Below, in pieces: positions 6,812 through 14,462 of a stretch of DNA of 43,033 nucleotides; the first letter of the stretch is position 1, and each line of letters begins with the position of its first letter. The stretch comes from Gammaproteobacteria bacterium (GTDB taxonomy: Bacteria; Pseudomonadota; Gammaproteobacteria; Enterobacterales; Aeromonadaceae): NCBI GenBank assembly GCA_018222825.1, contig JAAEZO010000007.1, forward strand, positions 1 through 43,033, written 5' to 3'. Position numbers and translations under genes: made by a program. The notes under the pieces were generated by a model. It saw nothing but the letters and a program-made list of their open reading frames with translations. It was not told where the DNA came from and made no database searches.

Positions 6812-8572
6812 ATGCCACGTATGACTCCTAGTGAAGCTTTGGTTGAAACTCTGGCGGCCAACGGTGTAACCGATGCCTTTGGCATCATGGGTTCTGCCTT
6901 TATGGATGCCATGGATATTTTCGCACCGGCCGGTATTCGACTGATCCCAACGGTTCACGAGCAGGGTGCGGGCCACATGGCCGACGGCTATTCTCGCGTC
7001 AGTGGTCGTCATGGGGTTTGTATCGCCCAGAACGGCCCCGGTATCACCAACTTCGTTACCGCTATCGCCGCCGCCTACTGGGCGCACAGCCCGGTAGTCT
7101 GTATCACTCCCGAAACCGGCTCCATGAGCCAGGGCCTGGGTGGTTTTCAGGAAGCCCAACAGCTGCCGTTCTTCGAAACCATCACCAAGTATCAGGGCCA
7201 CGTGGCCAACCCGGCCCGTATGGCCGAGATCACCGCTCGCTGTTTCGACCGTGCCATGCTGGAAAACGGCCCGACTCAGCTGAACATTCCGCGTGACTTC
7301 TTCTACGGCGACATCAACGTCGAAATTCCCCAGCCGATCCGTATCGAACGTGGTGCCGGTGGTGAGCAGAGCCTGCAGGAAGCGGCCGAGTTGCTGGCCA
7401 ATGCCAAAAACCCGGTCATCATCTCCGGTGGCGGTGTGGTGATGTCCGACGCGGTTGAAGAGTGCAAGGCGCTGGCCGAATTCCTGGGCGCGCCGGTGGT
7501 GAACAGCTACCTGCACAACGACTCCTTCCCCGCCAGCCACCCGCTGTGGTGTGGTCCTCTGGGTTACCAGGGCTCCAAGGCCGGCATGAAGCTGATTTCC
7601 CGTGCCGACGTGGTGCTGGCGCTGGGTACCCGCCTCGGTCCGTTCGGTACCCTGCCGCAGCACGGTCTGGATTACTGGCCGAAAGAAGCCAAGATCATCC
7701 AGGTTGACTGCGATGCCAAGATGCTGGGTCTGGTGAAGAAGATTTCCGTTGGTGTCTGTGGCGATGCCAAGGCCGCCGCCGTGTCCATGCTGAAGCGTCT
7801 GGAAGAGCTGAATGTACAGTGCCTGGAAACCAAAGGCGCTCGTGCCAGCGAAATCTCCGCCGAAAAAGCGGCCTGGGAACAGGAACTGGACGAGTGGATC
7901 CACGAGAAGGACGATTACTCGCTGGACATGATTGCCGAGCAGGCCGAAGAAGAAGGCAGCTTCCTGCACCCGCGTCAGGTACTGCGCGAGCTGGAAAAAG
8001 CCATGCCGGAAGATGCCATGGTGTCTACCGATATCGGTAACATCAACTCGGTGGCCAACAGCTACCTGCGCTTCGAAAAGCCGCGTTCTTTCTTCGCCGC
8101 CATGAGCTTCGGTAACTGTGGTTACGCCCTGCCGACCATCATCGGTGCCAAGGTAGCGGCACCCGAGCGTACCGCCATCTCCTACGCCGGTGACGGCGCC
8201 TGGGGCATGTCGATGATGGAAATCATGACCTGTGTACGTGAGCAGATTCCGGTCACCTCCATCGTATTCCACAACCGTCAGTGGGGCGCCGAGAAGAAGA
8301 ACCAGGTCGACTTCTACAACCGTCGCTTCGTGGCCGGCGATCTGGAAAACCCGAGCTTCGCCGAAATCGCCCGTGGCATGGGAGCCGAAGGAGTCACCAT
8401 TGACCGTCTGGAAGACGTAGGCCCGGCCCTGAAGGCCGCCTGTGCTGCCCAGAAGGAAGGCAAGACCACCGTTATCGAAATCCTGTGTACCCGCGAGCTG
8501 GGCGACCCCTTCCGTCGTGACGCCCTGTCCAAGCCGGTACGTCACCTGGAGAAGTACAAAGACTTCTGCTGA
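6812..8572 (+). CDS. xsc: Sulfoacetaldehyde acetyltransferase
   Basis: A 586-residue ThDP-dependent enzyme that converts sulfoacetaldehyde and phosphate to acetyl phosphate and sulfite, the desulfonation step for taurine and isethionate. The N-terminal pyrimidine domain has the catalytic-type Glu50 in PTVHEQGAGHMADGYSR; the central domain follows; the C-terminal domain carries the ThDP/Mg motif starting GDGAWG (Gly460-Asp461-Gly462) and ending in VFHNRQWGAEKKNQ. Xsc-typical stretches such as PETGSMSQGLGGFQEAQQLP are present and distinguish it from acetolactate synthase. Full length. Start ATG has AAAGGAAG upstream. pta follows after 193 bp containing two hairpins. Identification is very secure. 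Confidence 0.97.
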   Translation: MPRMTPSEALVETLAANGVTDAFGIMGSAFMDAMDIFAPAGIRLIPTVHEQGAGHMADGYSRVSGRHGVCIAQNGPGITNFVTAIAAAYWAHSPVVCITPETGSMSQGLGGFQEAQQLPFFETITKYQGHVANPARMAEITARCFDRAMLENGPTQLNIPRDFFYGDINVEIPQPIRIERGAGGEQSLQEAAELLANAKNPVIISGGGVVMSDAVEECKALAEFLGAPVVNSYLHNDSFPASHPLWCGPLGYQGSKAGMKLISRADVVLALGTRLGPFGTLPQHGLDYWPKEAKIIQVDCDAKMLGLVKKISVGVCGDAKAAAVSMLKRLEELNVQCLETKGARASEISAEKAAWEQELDEWIHEKDDYSLDMIAEQAEEEGSFLHPRQVLRELEKAMPEDAMVSTDIGNINSVANSYLRFEKPRSFFAAMSFGNCGYALPTIIGAKVAAPERTAISYAGDGAWGMSMMEIMTCVREQIPVTSIVFHNRQWGAEKKNQVDFYNRRFVAGDLENPSFAEIARGMGAEGVTIDRLEDVGPALKAACAAQKEGKTTVIEILCTRELGDPFRRDALSKPVRHLEKYKDFC

Positions 8573-8583
8573 TAGCCGAGTCT

Positions 8584-8651
8584 GCCCGCACCGGCGGGTA
8601 GGCTTCATCCATCGATGAGGTCGTGAACCAGGGCTGGCAGCGCCGGCCCTG
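8584..8651 (+). promoter_or_regulatory. Two stem-loops between xsc and pta
   Basis: CCCGC-ACCG-GCGGG (8585-8598) and an 11-bp stem with one T·G pair starting CAGGGC at 8629 and ending GCCCTG at 8651. Neither is followed by a T tract. They may shield the xsc mRNA end or lower pta expression relative to xsc. Confidence 0.5.
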
Positions 8652-8765
8652 TTACGCTCACCCGCTTGTGGCGTTATCGACGCCAGAACAGGCAGCTACG
8701 GGAACTAACCCGAGGCCATTGTTACAGTGGCTTGTGGTTGTTTTCTGTCAGTCAGGAAGGGAATC

Positions 8766-9713
8766 ATGCTGAGTACTATTCCAAGGGAATGCCCGCCCGG
8801 CTTGCTGGCGCAGGCCCGTCAACACCCCCGCGTCACCACTGTGGTGATCAACCCGGTTAACGAAGTCTCGCTGACCAGTGCTCGTCTGGCCCAGGAACAG
8901 GGACTGATCGAACCGATACTGGTGGGCGATATCGACACCATGCGCCGTCAGGCCGATGCCATGGGCTGGTCGCTTGACGAGGTGCGTCTGGTACAGGCTG
9001 CCGACGAAACCGAAGCGGCCCGGCTGGGCGTGGCGCTGGTCAGCCAGAATGAGGCGCATTCCATCATGAAGGGGCATGTGCACACAGATATTCTGCTGCG
9101 GGCCGTGCTCAACAAGGCAGCCGGATTGCGTACCGACAGCCGGCTGAGCCACGTGTTCTACATGACGGTGCCCGGCAGCAACAAGGCGCTGTGCATCACC
9201 GATGCGGTGATCAACGTGCAGCCCTCGGTGCTGGACAAGTTGCATATTGCCCGCAACGCCATCGGGTTCATGCATGCCCTGGGCAAGGATGAACCCAGGG
9301 TGGCGCTGCTCTCGGGTACCGAAGAGGTGAGCAAGAGCATGCCGTCCAGTCAGGACGCGGCCGAGCTGGTCAAACTGGCCGCCATGGGCGCGCTGCCCGG
9401 CGCCGTGGTGGAAGGCCCGCTGGCGTTCGACAATGCGGTCTCGCCCGAGGCGGCCGCCATCAAGGGCATTACCGGCAAGGTGCCCGGGCAGGTGGATATT
9501 CTGCTGGTGCCGAATCTGGAGTCGGGCAACTTTCTGTTCAAGCAGATGGTGTATTTCATGGGCGCCACCGCCGCTGGTCTGGTGCTGGGTGCCCGGGTGC
9601 CGATTATTCTGACCTCGCGTGCCGATCCGCCCGAGGCCCGTCTGGCCTCCTGCGCACTGGCATCCTTGTATTGTGCTCATCAGCTTTCGCCTGCACTGGT
9701 GCAGGCATCCTGA
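8766..9713 (+). CDS. pta: Phosphate acetyltransferase of sulfonate catabolism
   Basis: A 315-residue short-form Pta/Ptb-family protein converting the acetyl phosphate made by Xsc into acetyl-CoA. The family signature is clear: VALVSQNEAHSIMKGHVHTD, SRLSHVFYMTVPG, VALLSGTEEVS, ALPGAVVEGPLAFDNAVS and the late DILLVPNLESGNFLFKQM. It lacks the long N-terminal regulatory DRTGG domain of enterobacterial Pta, as is normal in xsc-linked genes. Start at 8766 was preferred over an upstream in-frame ATG at 8727 because of AGGAAGGG just before it and because the extra residues are not Pta-like. Phosphate butyryltransferase is the only alternative and is unlikely next to xsc. Confidence 0.92.
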   Translation: MLSTIPRECPPGLLAQARQHPRVTTVVINPVNEVSLTSARLAQEQGLIEPILVGDIDTMRRQADAMGWSLDEVRLVQAADETEAARLGVALVSQNEAHSIMKGHVHTDILLRAVLNKAAGLRTDSRLSHVFYMTVPGSNKALCITDAVINVQPSVLDKLHIARNAIGFMHALGKDEPRVALLSGTEEVSKSMPSSQDAAELVKLAAMGALPGAVVEGPLAFDNAVSPEAAAIKGITGKVPGQVDILLVPNLESGNFLFKQMVYFMGATAAGLVLGARVPIILTSRADPPEARLASCALASLYCAHQLSPALVQAS

Positions 9714-9740
9714 ATTCGGTTTTGGTTTAAGGAGTCGGTT

Positions 9741-10034
9741 ATGTCGCTCAGTCGTTATGGTTTTATTGTGAAAGGGGCGGATCTGGAGCTGTTCAAGCAT
9801 CACAGCCGCATCAAGAGTGAGTTATTCGATATCGCCGTGTCCGGCGTGCGCACCCTGGAAGAAGCGGTGATGGCGGCGCAGGAAATGCTGACCCGGCGCA
9901 TCGAGGTGATCGAATTGTGTGGCGGTTTCAGCGCCGAGGAACAAGCGCATATTCGTGAGGCAATCAACGATCACGTGCCGCTGGGCCGGGCGCAATACCG
10001 CTCTGAAGATCAGGCTCGGGTCGACTGGCCCTGA
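9741..10034 (+). CDS. Small conserved protein, DUF6506-like, downstream of pta
   Basis: A 97-residue soluble protein with an SD (AAGGAG) 7 bp upstream, 27 bp after pta, so it belongs to the xsc-pta transcript and ends at a strong terminator. It starts with a strand SRYGFIVKGAD, has a helix-rich middle (TLEEAVMAAQEMLTRR), and the distinctive VIELCGGFSAEEQAHIREAI, then VPLGRAQY. The ELCGGF motif and size recall the DUF6506 family; this attribution is from memory and tentative. Function unknown. Its place as last gene of a taurine operon suggests a role in acyl phosphate, sulfite or sulfoacetaldehyde handling, which is a guess from context only. Confidence 0.75.
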   Translation: MSLSRYGFIVKGADLELFKHHSRIKSELFDIAVSGVRTLEEAVMAAQEMLTRRIEVIELCGGFSAEEQAHIREAINDHVPLGRAQYRSEDQARVDWP

Positions 10035-10093
10035 GCCGGTTTGCCGGTGGATCCCGCAGCGGATCTGCCAGTTTGTTGTTGTTTTGATTATTC

Positions 10094-10118
10094 CGCCGGC
10101 TGCTGCCGGCGTTTTTTT
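10094..10118 (+). terminator. Intrinsic terminator of the xsc-pta operon
   Basis: CGCCGGC (10094-10100), loop TGCT, GCCGGCG (10105-10111), then seven T. Strong rho-independent terminator. Confidence 0.93.
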
Positions 10119-10406
10119 ATTCGTAATTCCCCCTTTTCTTTGCCGTTAAGGCCACCCCGGCCGATTACCCTCATGCCGCATTTGTTCATATGGTTGATCT
10201 TTGCTACGTGGAGAACAAAACAGAGAATTTTGTCGACACTCGCCACAATTGATACATCTCGATAACAAATATTTTGTATTTCCATCCCCCCTGCAATATC
10301 GTTAACGATGAAGTGTATTTCTCGTAATCAATAAGCATATTCAAGGCACATCGATTCAAGCCGTACCCGACATTCGATTATTTCATTCATTTAGGGAGAG
10401 TCATTC
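10119..10406 (+). promoter_or_regulatory. AT-rich leader of the first NCS1 permease gene
   Basis: Together with the end of the preceding transcript this makes a 372-bp gap (10035-10406). It is AT-rich compared with its surroundings. The only symmetric element I see is ACAAA-TAT-TTTGT (10265-10277). No convincing ORF. It presumably carries the permease promoter; I cannot place -35/-10 boxes with confidence. Confidence 0.4.
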
Positions 10407-11843
10407 ATGGATGATAGCAAGCTCGACATCAAGCACATCGATCCCTCGCTGTACAATGAGGATCTGGCCCCGATCAAGCATAAGGACCGATCCTGGGGCT
10501 GGTTCGAGATCTTCAACGTATGGTCAAACGATATTCAGAGCCTGTTCGGCTATACCCTGGCGGCCTCGCTGTTTCTGTCTTATGGCCTGAACGGCTGGGC
10601 GGTGATGGCGGCCATCATTCTGGCCGGCTGCATCGTCATGGTGCTGGTCAACCTGACCGGCAAGCCCAGCGTGAAATACGGTATTCCCTTTCCGGTGATG
10701 ATCCGGGCCAGCATGGGGGTGCGCGGCGCCAACTTTCCGGCCCTGTTGCGGGCCATCATCGGTATCTTCTGGTACGGGGTGCAGACCTATTTCGCCTCGA
10801 CCGCCGTCACCCTGATGCTGACCGCCCTGTGGGGGCCGGGCAGCGGCGAAACCTATCTCGGCATGTCCGGCACCGCCTGGCTGGCCTTCGTGATTGTGTG
10901 GGTATTCCAGATTGCCCTGTTCTGGCAGGGCATCGACAAGATCAAGATATTCCTCAATCTGGCCGGCCCCCTGGTTTATGTGGTGATGCTGGTGTTGATG
11001 GTCATCGTCTGGTTTGAGGCCGGCGATGAATTGATCCCGGCGGTCGGCACCATCTTCAGCGGGGGCGCCAGCTACGAGGGCGGAGATATCGCCGCCTTCA
11101 CCGCCATCGTCGGTACCATGGTGGCCTACTTTGCCGCCGTGGTGATCAACTTCGGTGACTTCACCCGCTTTGTACGCAGTGAGCGGGAAATGAAAATCGG
11201 CAACCTGGTGGGTTTGCCTCTGAACGTGGCCTTCTTTTCCTTTATTGCGCTGATCATTACCGCCGGTACTCTGGTGTTGTTCGGTGATGCGCTGACCAAT
11301 CCGGCCGATATCGTCGAACGGGTCGACTCGCTGCCGCTGACCATTATCGCGGCGCTGACCTTCTTTGCCGCCACCGTCGGCATCAACCTGGTCGCGAACT
11401 TCATTCCGCCGGCCTACGATCTGGCCAACCTGTTTCCCCGTGTGATCAGCTTCCGTATCGGTGGCCTGCTTACCGCCATCGTGGCCTTTTTTGTCGGCGG
11501 CTTGTGGGTATCGGTGATCAGCCAGATCGGTATTCCCGGCTTCGTTAACGCCCTGGGTTCGGTGGTGGCCCCCTTCTACGGCATCATCGTGGTCGATTAC
11601 TATCTGATCAAACGCCAGGAACTCAATATGGAGCAGCTGTTCTCGGCGGATCCCAAGGGCGCTTATTACTACAACAAGGGCTGGAATGGCCGGGCGCTGC
11701 TGGCCTTTGCCATGGCGGCGGTATTCTCCATCTCGACGGTACTGGTGCCGGCACTGAGTAACCTCAACGGTTACGGCTGGTTGCTCGGTGCGGGACTGGG
11801 TGGGCTTTTCTATTATCTGCTGATGCCCCGCACCAGGCACTAG
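10407..11843 (+). CDS. NCS1-family nucleobase/hydantoin/allantoin permease (PucI/Mhp1-like)
   Basis: A 478-residue membrane protein with about 12 hydrophobic helices. The N-terminus SLYNEDLAPIKHKDRSWGWF is the classic NCS1 leader, followed by KYGIPFPVMIRASMGVRGAN and the helix-3 motif FWYGVQTYF, matching the substrate-site region of Mhp1/PucI-type carriers. These use Na+ or H+ to import allantoin, hydantoins, uracil or related heterocycles. The presence of allantoin-degrading genes 18 kb away makes allantoin or uracil attractive, but the substrate cannot be read from the sequence. Start has GGGAGAG upstream. Flanked by terminators on both sides, so it is monocistronic. Confidence 0.88.
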   Translation: MDDSKLDIKHIDPSLYNEDLAPIKHKDRSWGWFEIFNVWSNDIQSLFGYTLAASLFLSYGLNGWAVMAAIILAGCIVMVLVNLTGKPSVKYGIPFPVMIRASMGVRGANFPALLRAIIGIFWYGVQTYFASTAVTLMLTALWGPGSGETYLGMSGTAWLAFVIVWVFQIALFWQGIDKIKIFLNLAGPLVYVVMLVLMVIVWFEAGDELIPAVGTIFSGGASYEGGDIAAFTAIVGTMVAYFAAVVINFGDFTRFVRSEREMKIGNLVGLPLNVAFFSFIALIITAGTLVLFGDALTNPADIVERVDSLPLTIIAALTFFAATVGINLVANFIPPAYDLANLFPRVISFRIGGLLTAIVAFFVGGLWVSVISQIGIPGFVNALGSVVAPFYGIIVVDYYLIKRQELNMEQLFSADPKGAYYYNKGWNGRALLAFAMAAVFSISTVLVPALSNLNGYGWLLGAGLGGLFYYLLMPRTRH

Positions 11844-11872
11844 CGGGCGCAGGCTCGAGCCTTGCTGCCATC

Positions 11873-11906
11873 AAAAAAGACGAGACTCCGGTCTCGTCTT
11901 TTTTTT
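11873..11906 (+). terminator. Intrinsic terminator after first NCS1 gene
   Basis: GACGAGAC (11879-11886), loop TCCG, GTCTCGTC (11891-11898), with A6 before and a long T run after. Nearly identical to the hairpin at 13808-13838. Confidence 0.94.
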
Positions 11907-11937
11907 TGTCTCCAATTAGAACCCATTTATGCAAAAA

Positions 11938-12015
11938 AACATGATCGAGATCACATAACATTATGTAAACAAAATTACACATTTATCGTTAACAATAATG
12001 CTGATAATTTGTTAA
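11938..12015 (+). promoter_or_regulatory. Promoter region of second NCS1 gene with CRP-like site and dyads
   Basis: CATGA-TCGAGA-TCACA (11940-11955) matches the CRP consensus TGTGA-N6-TCACA except for two bases in the left half. It overlaps ACATAA-CA-TTATGT (11953-11966). Further on, TTAACAA-N13-TTGTTAA (11989-12015) forms a spaced dyad. CRP control is an inference. Confidence 0.45.
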
Positions 12016-12094
12016 TCCAAGTTCGACTTTATTACTCACATCAAGGTTGGGTGTAGCAACACCCTTATCACAGCAGGAAACAGGGAGCGTCCTT

Positions 12095-13450
12095 ATGGCC
12101 GTACATGAAATGAATAACCCCGAGCTTATGCCCTCCACGGACAAAGACAGGGACATCAATATCTGGGATTTCACCATGCTCTGGGCGGGCATGACCATCA
12201 ACATGGGCGCCTTTACCATGGGGGCCCAGCTGTATCCGGGGCTGTCTCCCTGGACCATCATCGGCGCCATACTGGCGGCTTATACCATCGTGACCACCAT
12301 CCTGATCCTGGCCGGTGATATCGGTCTGCGTTACGGTATTCCCTTCACCGTTTATATCCGTGGTTGCTTCGGTTATCAGGGGGCCAAGATTCCGGCGGCC
12401 TTTCGCGCCATTCCCGCCTGTTTCTGGTTTGGCTTTCAGACCTGGGTGGCGGCCGTTGCCATCGGCAAGGTACTGGAATTGTGGATTGGCTATAGCAACA
12501 CCACCATCCTCATCCTGATTTTCGGGGTGCTGCAGGTCGTCAATGCCATCTATGGCATGAAAGCCATGGCCAAATTCGACTGGATCGCCATTCCGGCGCT
12601 AACCATTCTGATTGGCCTGGTCACCTTCTGGTTGCTGCAGAGCAACAACGCCACCATCGGTGACGTATTGGCCGCGCCTTCACTGGATGATGGCTCCTTC
12701 TGGTTCGCGGTGATGGCCATCGCCGGTATCTGGATCACCATGGGTCTGAACAGCCCGGACATGACCCGCAAGCTGGAGCGCTCTCGCGACCACAGCAGCA
12801 AGAATTTCTTCATTCGTAACCGCAAGCCCTTCTTTGCCCAGATTTCCGGCCTTATCGTGATTGGCTCCGGTATTCTGATGGTGGGCATGATCGGCGGTAT
12901 CCTCACCGGCACCTGGGACCCTATCGAGATCGTACTGAACTCCATGAGTTCCCCCATAGTGCTGATCCTGAGCATGATTACCATCGCCTTTGCCCAGTGG
13001 TCCACCAACACAGTGGCCAACCTGATGCCGTCCGCGCTTATTCTGATGAACGTTTTCCCCAGACTGAGCTTTGGCCAGGGTGTGTCCATCTCCGGTGCCA
13101 TCGGTCTGCTGATGATGCCCTGGGTGTTTGCCGACAACCTGTTGTGGTTCAGCGTTATTACTTCCGGTTTGCTGGGTCCGGTGGCGGGTATCATGCTGGC
13201 CGACTTCTACCTGCTGCGCCGTGGCCAGCTGAACGTGGATGATTTTTATAATCCCAAGGGCCCTTTCGTCTACCAGAACAACTACAACCTGCGGGCCTTC
13301 CTGGTCTACGGTCTGTCTTTTGTCTGCAGCCTGATTTTCATCGATATGGCGTTCTTCGTCGGGCTGGTAGTGAGTGTGGTGGGTTACACTCTGCTGATGA
13401 AACCCATTGCCCGTCCTGCCGGTGAAAATGTAGTTCCCGCACAATCCTGA
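12095..13450 (+). CDS. NCS1-family cytosine permease-like transporter (CodB-like)
   Basis: A 451-residue polytopic membrane protein (about 12 helices). DINIWDFTMLWAGMTINMGA, YGIPFTVYIRGCFGYQGAKI and FWFGFQTWVAA are the NCS1 landmarks, here in the CodB-like subgroup rather than the PucI-like one. Likely a proton- or sodium-coupled importer of cytosine, another pyrimidine/purine or a related amide heterocycle; there is no cytosine deaminase in the window to support cytosine specifically. The upstream in-frame start at 12047 was rejected: 12095 has GGGAGC 8 bp before it. Its paralogue lies just upstream, with different leader and terminator, so the two are separately regulated. Confidence 0.87.
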   Translation: MAVHEMNNPELMPSTDKDRDINIWDFTMLWAGMTINMGAFTMGAQLYPGLSPWTIIGAILAAYTIVTTILILAGDIGLRYGIPFTVYIRGCFGYQGAKIPAAFRAIPACFWFGFQTWVAAVAIGKVLELWIGYSNTTILILIFGVLQVVNAIYGMKAMAKFDWIAIPALTILIGLVTFWLLQSNNATIGDVLAAPSLDDGSFWFAVMAIAGIWITMGLNSPDMTRKLERSRDHSSKNFFIRNRKPFFAQISGLIVIGSGILMVGMIGGILTGTWDPIEIVLNSMSSPIVLILSMITIAFAQWSTNTVANLMPSALILMNVFPRLSFGQGVSISGAIGLLMMPWVFADNLLWFSVITSGLLGPVAGIMLADFYLLRRGQLNVDDFYNPKGPFVYQNNYNLRAFLVYGLSFVCSLIFIDMAFFVGLVVSVVGYTLLMKPIARPAGENVVPAQS

Positions 13451-13473
13451 TTTTTAAGCGTTAATTGTGCCTT

Positions 13474-13499
13474 GGCCCCCTTGTGGGGCCTTTTTTTTT
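13474..13499 (+). terminator. Intrinsic terminator after second NCS1 gene
   Basis: GGCCCC (13474-13479), loop CTTGT, GGGGCC (13485-13490), then nine T. Confidence 0.94.
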
Positions 13500-13807
13500 A
13501 CCCGGCGAAGCGGGCCAACCCGATGGATTGAACGATATCCACCTCACCCCGACGGAGGGGAAGATAATCCGTCTGCCAAGGATGCTGCGATAAGGGCAGC
13601 TTCAGAAGGAAGCCATGGGAGGCTCGGAATACAGGGCGCGAGTGAACCTGCTTCGGCGGAATAGGGAGGTGAGTGTTCTGCATATCGAAACATCCGATAT
13701 TCGGTCAGACTGCATGCCGTAGATGAATCTTGATGTGGTGTGGCTTACCGGTGGCATCAACCAGGTGGCGACGTAATTCTGATTGCCGGAACGCGCATTC
13801 CGGCAAT
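13500..13807. other. Structured non-coding island, possible ribozyme or mobile-element remnant
   Basis: About 300 bp with no credible gene but several perfect stems: CCCC-GACGGA-GGGG near 13548, ATATCG-AAACATC-CGATAT near 13682, and ATTGCCGGAA-CGCGCA-TTCCGGCAAT (13782-13807). Segments such as CTTCGGCGGAATAGGGAGG look like paired RNA rather than coding DNA. It lies between the terminators of two converging transcripts. I considered a group II intron fragment, but I find no domain V, so this is only a possibility. Strand unknown. Confidence 0.35.
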
Positions 13808-13838
13808 AAAAAAGACGAGACTCCTGTCTCGTCTTTTT
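13808..13838 (-). terminator. Bidirectional terminator closing the TRAP-usp operon
   Basis: GACGAGAC (13814-13821), loop TCCT, GTCTCGTC (13826-13833), flanked by A6 and T5. On the minus strand it follows the usp stop by about 25 bp and has six T, so it ends that operon; it could also stop plus-strand transcription. Confidence 0.88.
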
Positions 13839-13863
13839 ATGTGTCACCGAATAACGCCGGGGC

Positions 13864-14388
13864 TTAGTGCTTCTGTTGTGTCGCCGGCTCGGTGGTGGTT
13901 TTCTCGGGGCGGGGCACGATCAGGGTGGGAATGCGGGACTCGCGCAACACGTTCTTGGCCACGCTGCCGAGCAGGGTATGGAACCAGCCCTTCTCGTGGG
14001 CACCCATAACAATCAAATCGCAGTTCAGCTCTTGCGAACGCTTGAGAATGGTCTGGGTGGGATAGCCTTCCACCACCTCGCAGCCGATGATTTTACTGCG
14101 CATGGCCTGTTCCTCCGGTGCTATGACCTCCCAGAAGTGATCCAGGCGCTGTTGCAGCTGATTACGGGCGTTATTGAGGCGCTGATGCAGAAACTCTTCG
14201 CGGCTGTTCTGGTTGAGAATATAGGACTGCAGGGTCAGCCGTTCATCGCTGGACAGCTCTTCGACCACCTTCAGAATATGAATCTCGGCGCCGGTCTGTC
14301 TGGCCAGATAAACGGCGTACTTGAAAGCGTAAGAGGCATTCTTGGACAGGTCGGTACAATAGAGAATCTTGTTTACTTCCGGCAACAT
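13864..14388 (-). CDS. Universal stress protein (UspA family), TeaD-like position
   Basis: A 174-residue cytoplasmic Usp-domain protein: NKILYCTDLSKNASYAFKYA at the N-terminus, a longer than usual helical middle (residues ~55-100, NQNSREEFLHQRLNNARNQL), then LIVMGAHEKGWFHTLLGSVA. The usual ATP motif G-x2-G-x9-G(S/T) is altered: the second Gly is Glu and the loop is one residue shorter, so nucleotide binding is uncertain. Position after dctM matches teaD, the Usp-type regulator of the Halomonas ectoine TRAP carrier TeaABC. I chose the ATG at 14388 because GAGGA sits 8 nt before it; 14403 is an in-frame alternative. A stem-loop separates it from dctM. Confidence 0.85.
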   Translation of the reverse strand: MLPEVNKILYCTDLSKNASYAFKYAVYLARQTGAEIHILKVVEELSSDERLTLQSYILNQNSREEFLHQRLNNARNQLQQRLDHFWEVIAPEEQAMRSKIIGCEVVEGYPTQTILKRSQELNCDLIVMGAHEKGWFHTLLGSVAKNVLRESRIPTLIVPRPEKTTTEPATQQKH

Positions 14389-14417
14389 GAGCATATTCCT
14401 CATCGTTAATGCAAGGA

Positions 14418-14441
14418 CAGGGCCGACGGTGGTCGGCCCTG
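14418..14441 (-). promoter_or_regulatory. Stem-loop between dctM and usp
   Basis: CAGGGCCGAC (14418-14427) and GTCGGCCCTG (14432-14441) are perfect 10-bp arms around GGTG. No T tract on the minus strand, so it probably attenuates or stabilises mRNA rather than terminating. Confidence 0.7.
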
Positions 14442-14462
14442 ACTATCATAGTGAAGTCGTCG

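Noticed and set aside
13467-13847. Three short frames (60-81 codons) in the non-coding island
   Set aside because: They overlap each other on both strands, run through perfect stem-loops and terminators, and lack ribosome-binding sites.
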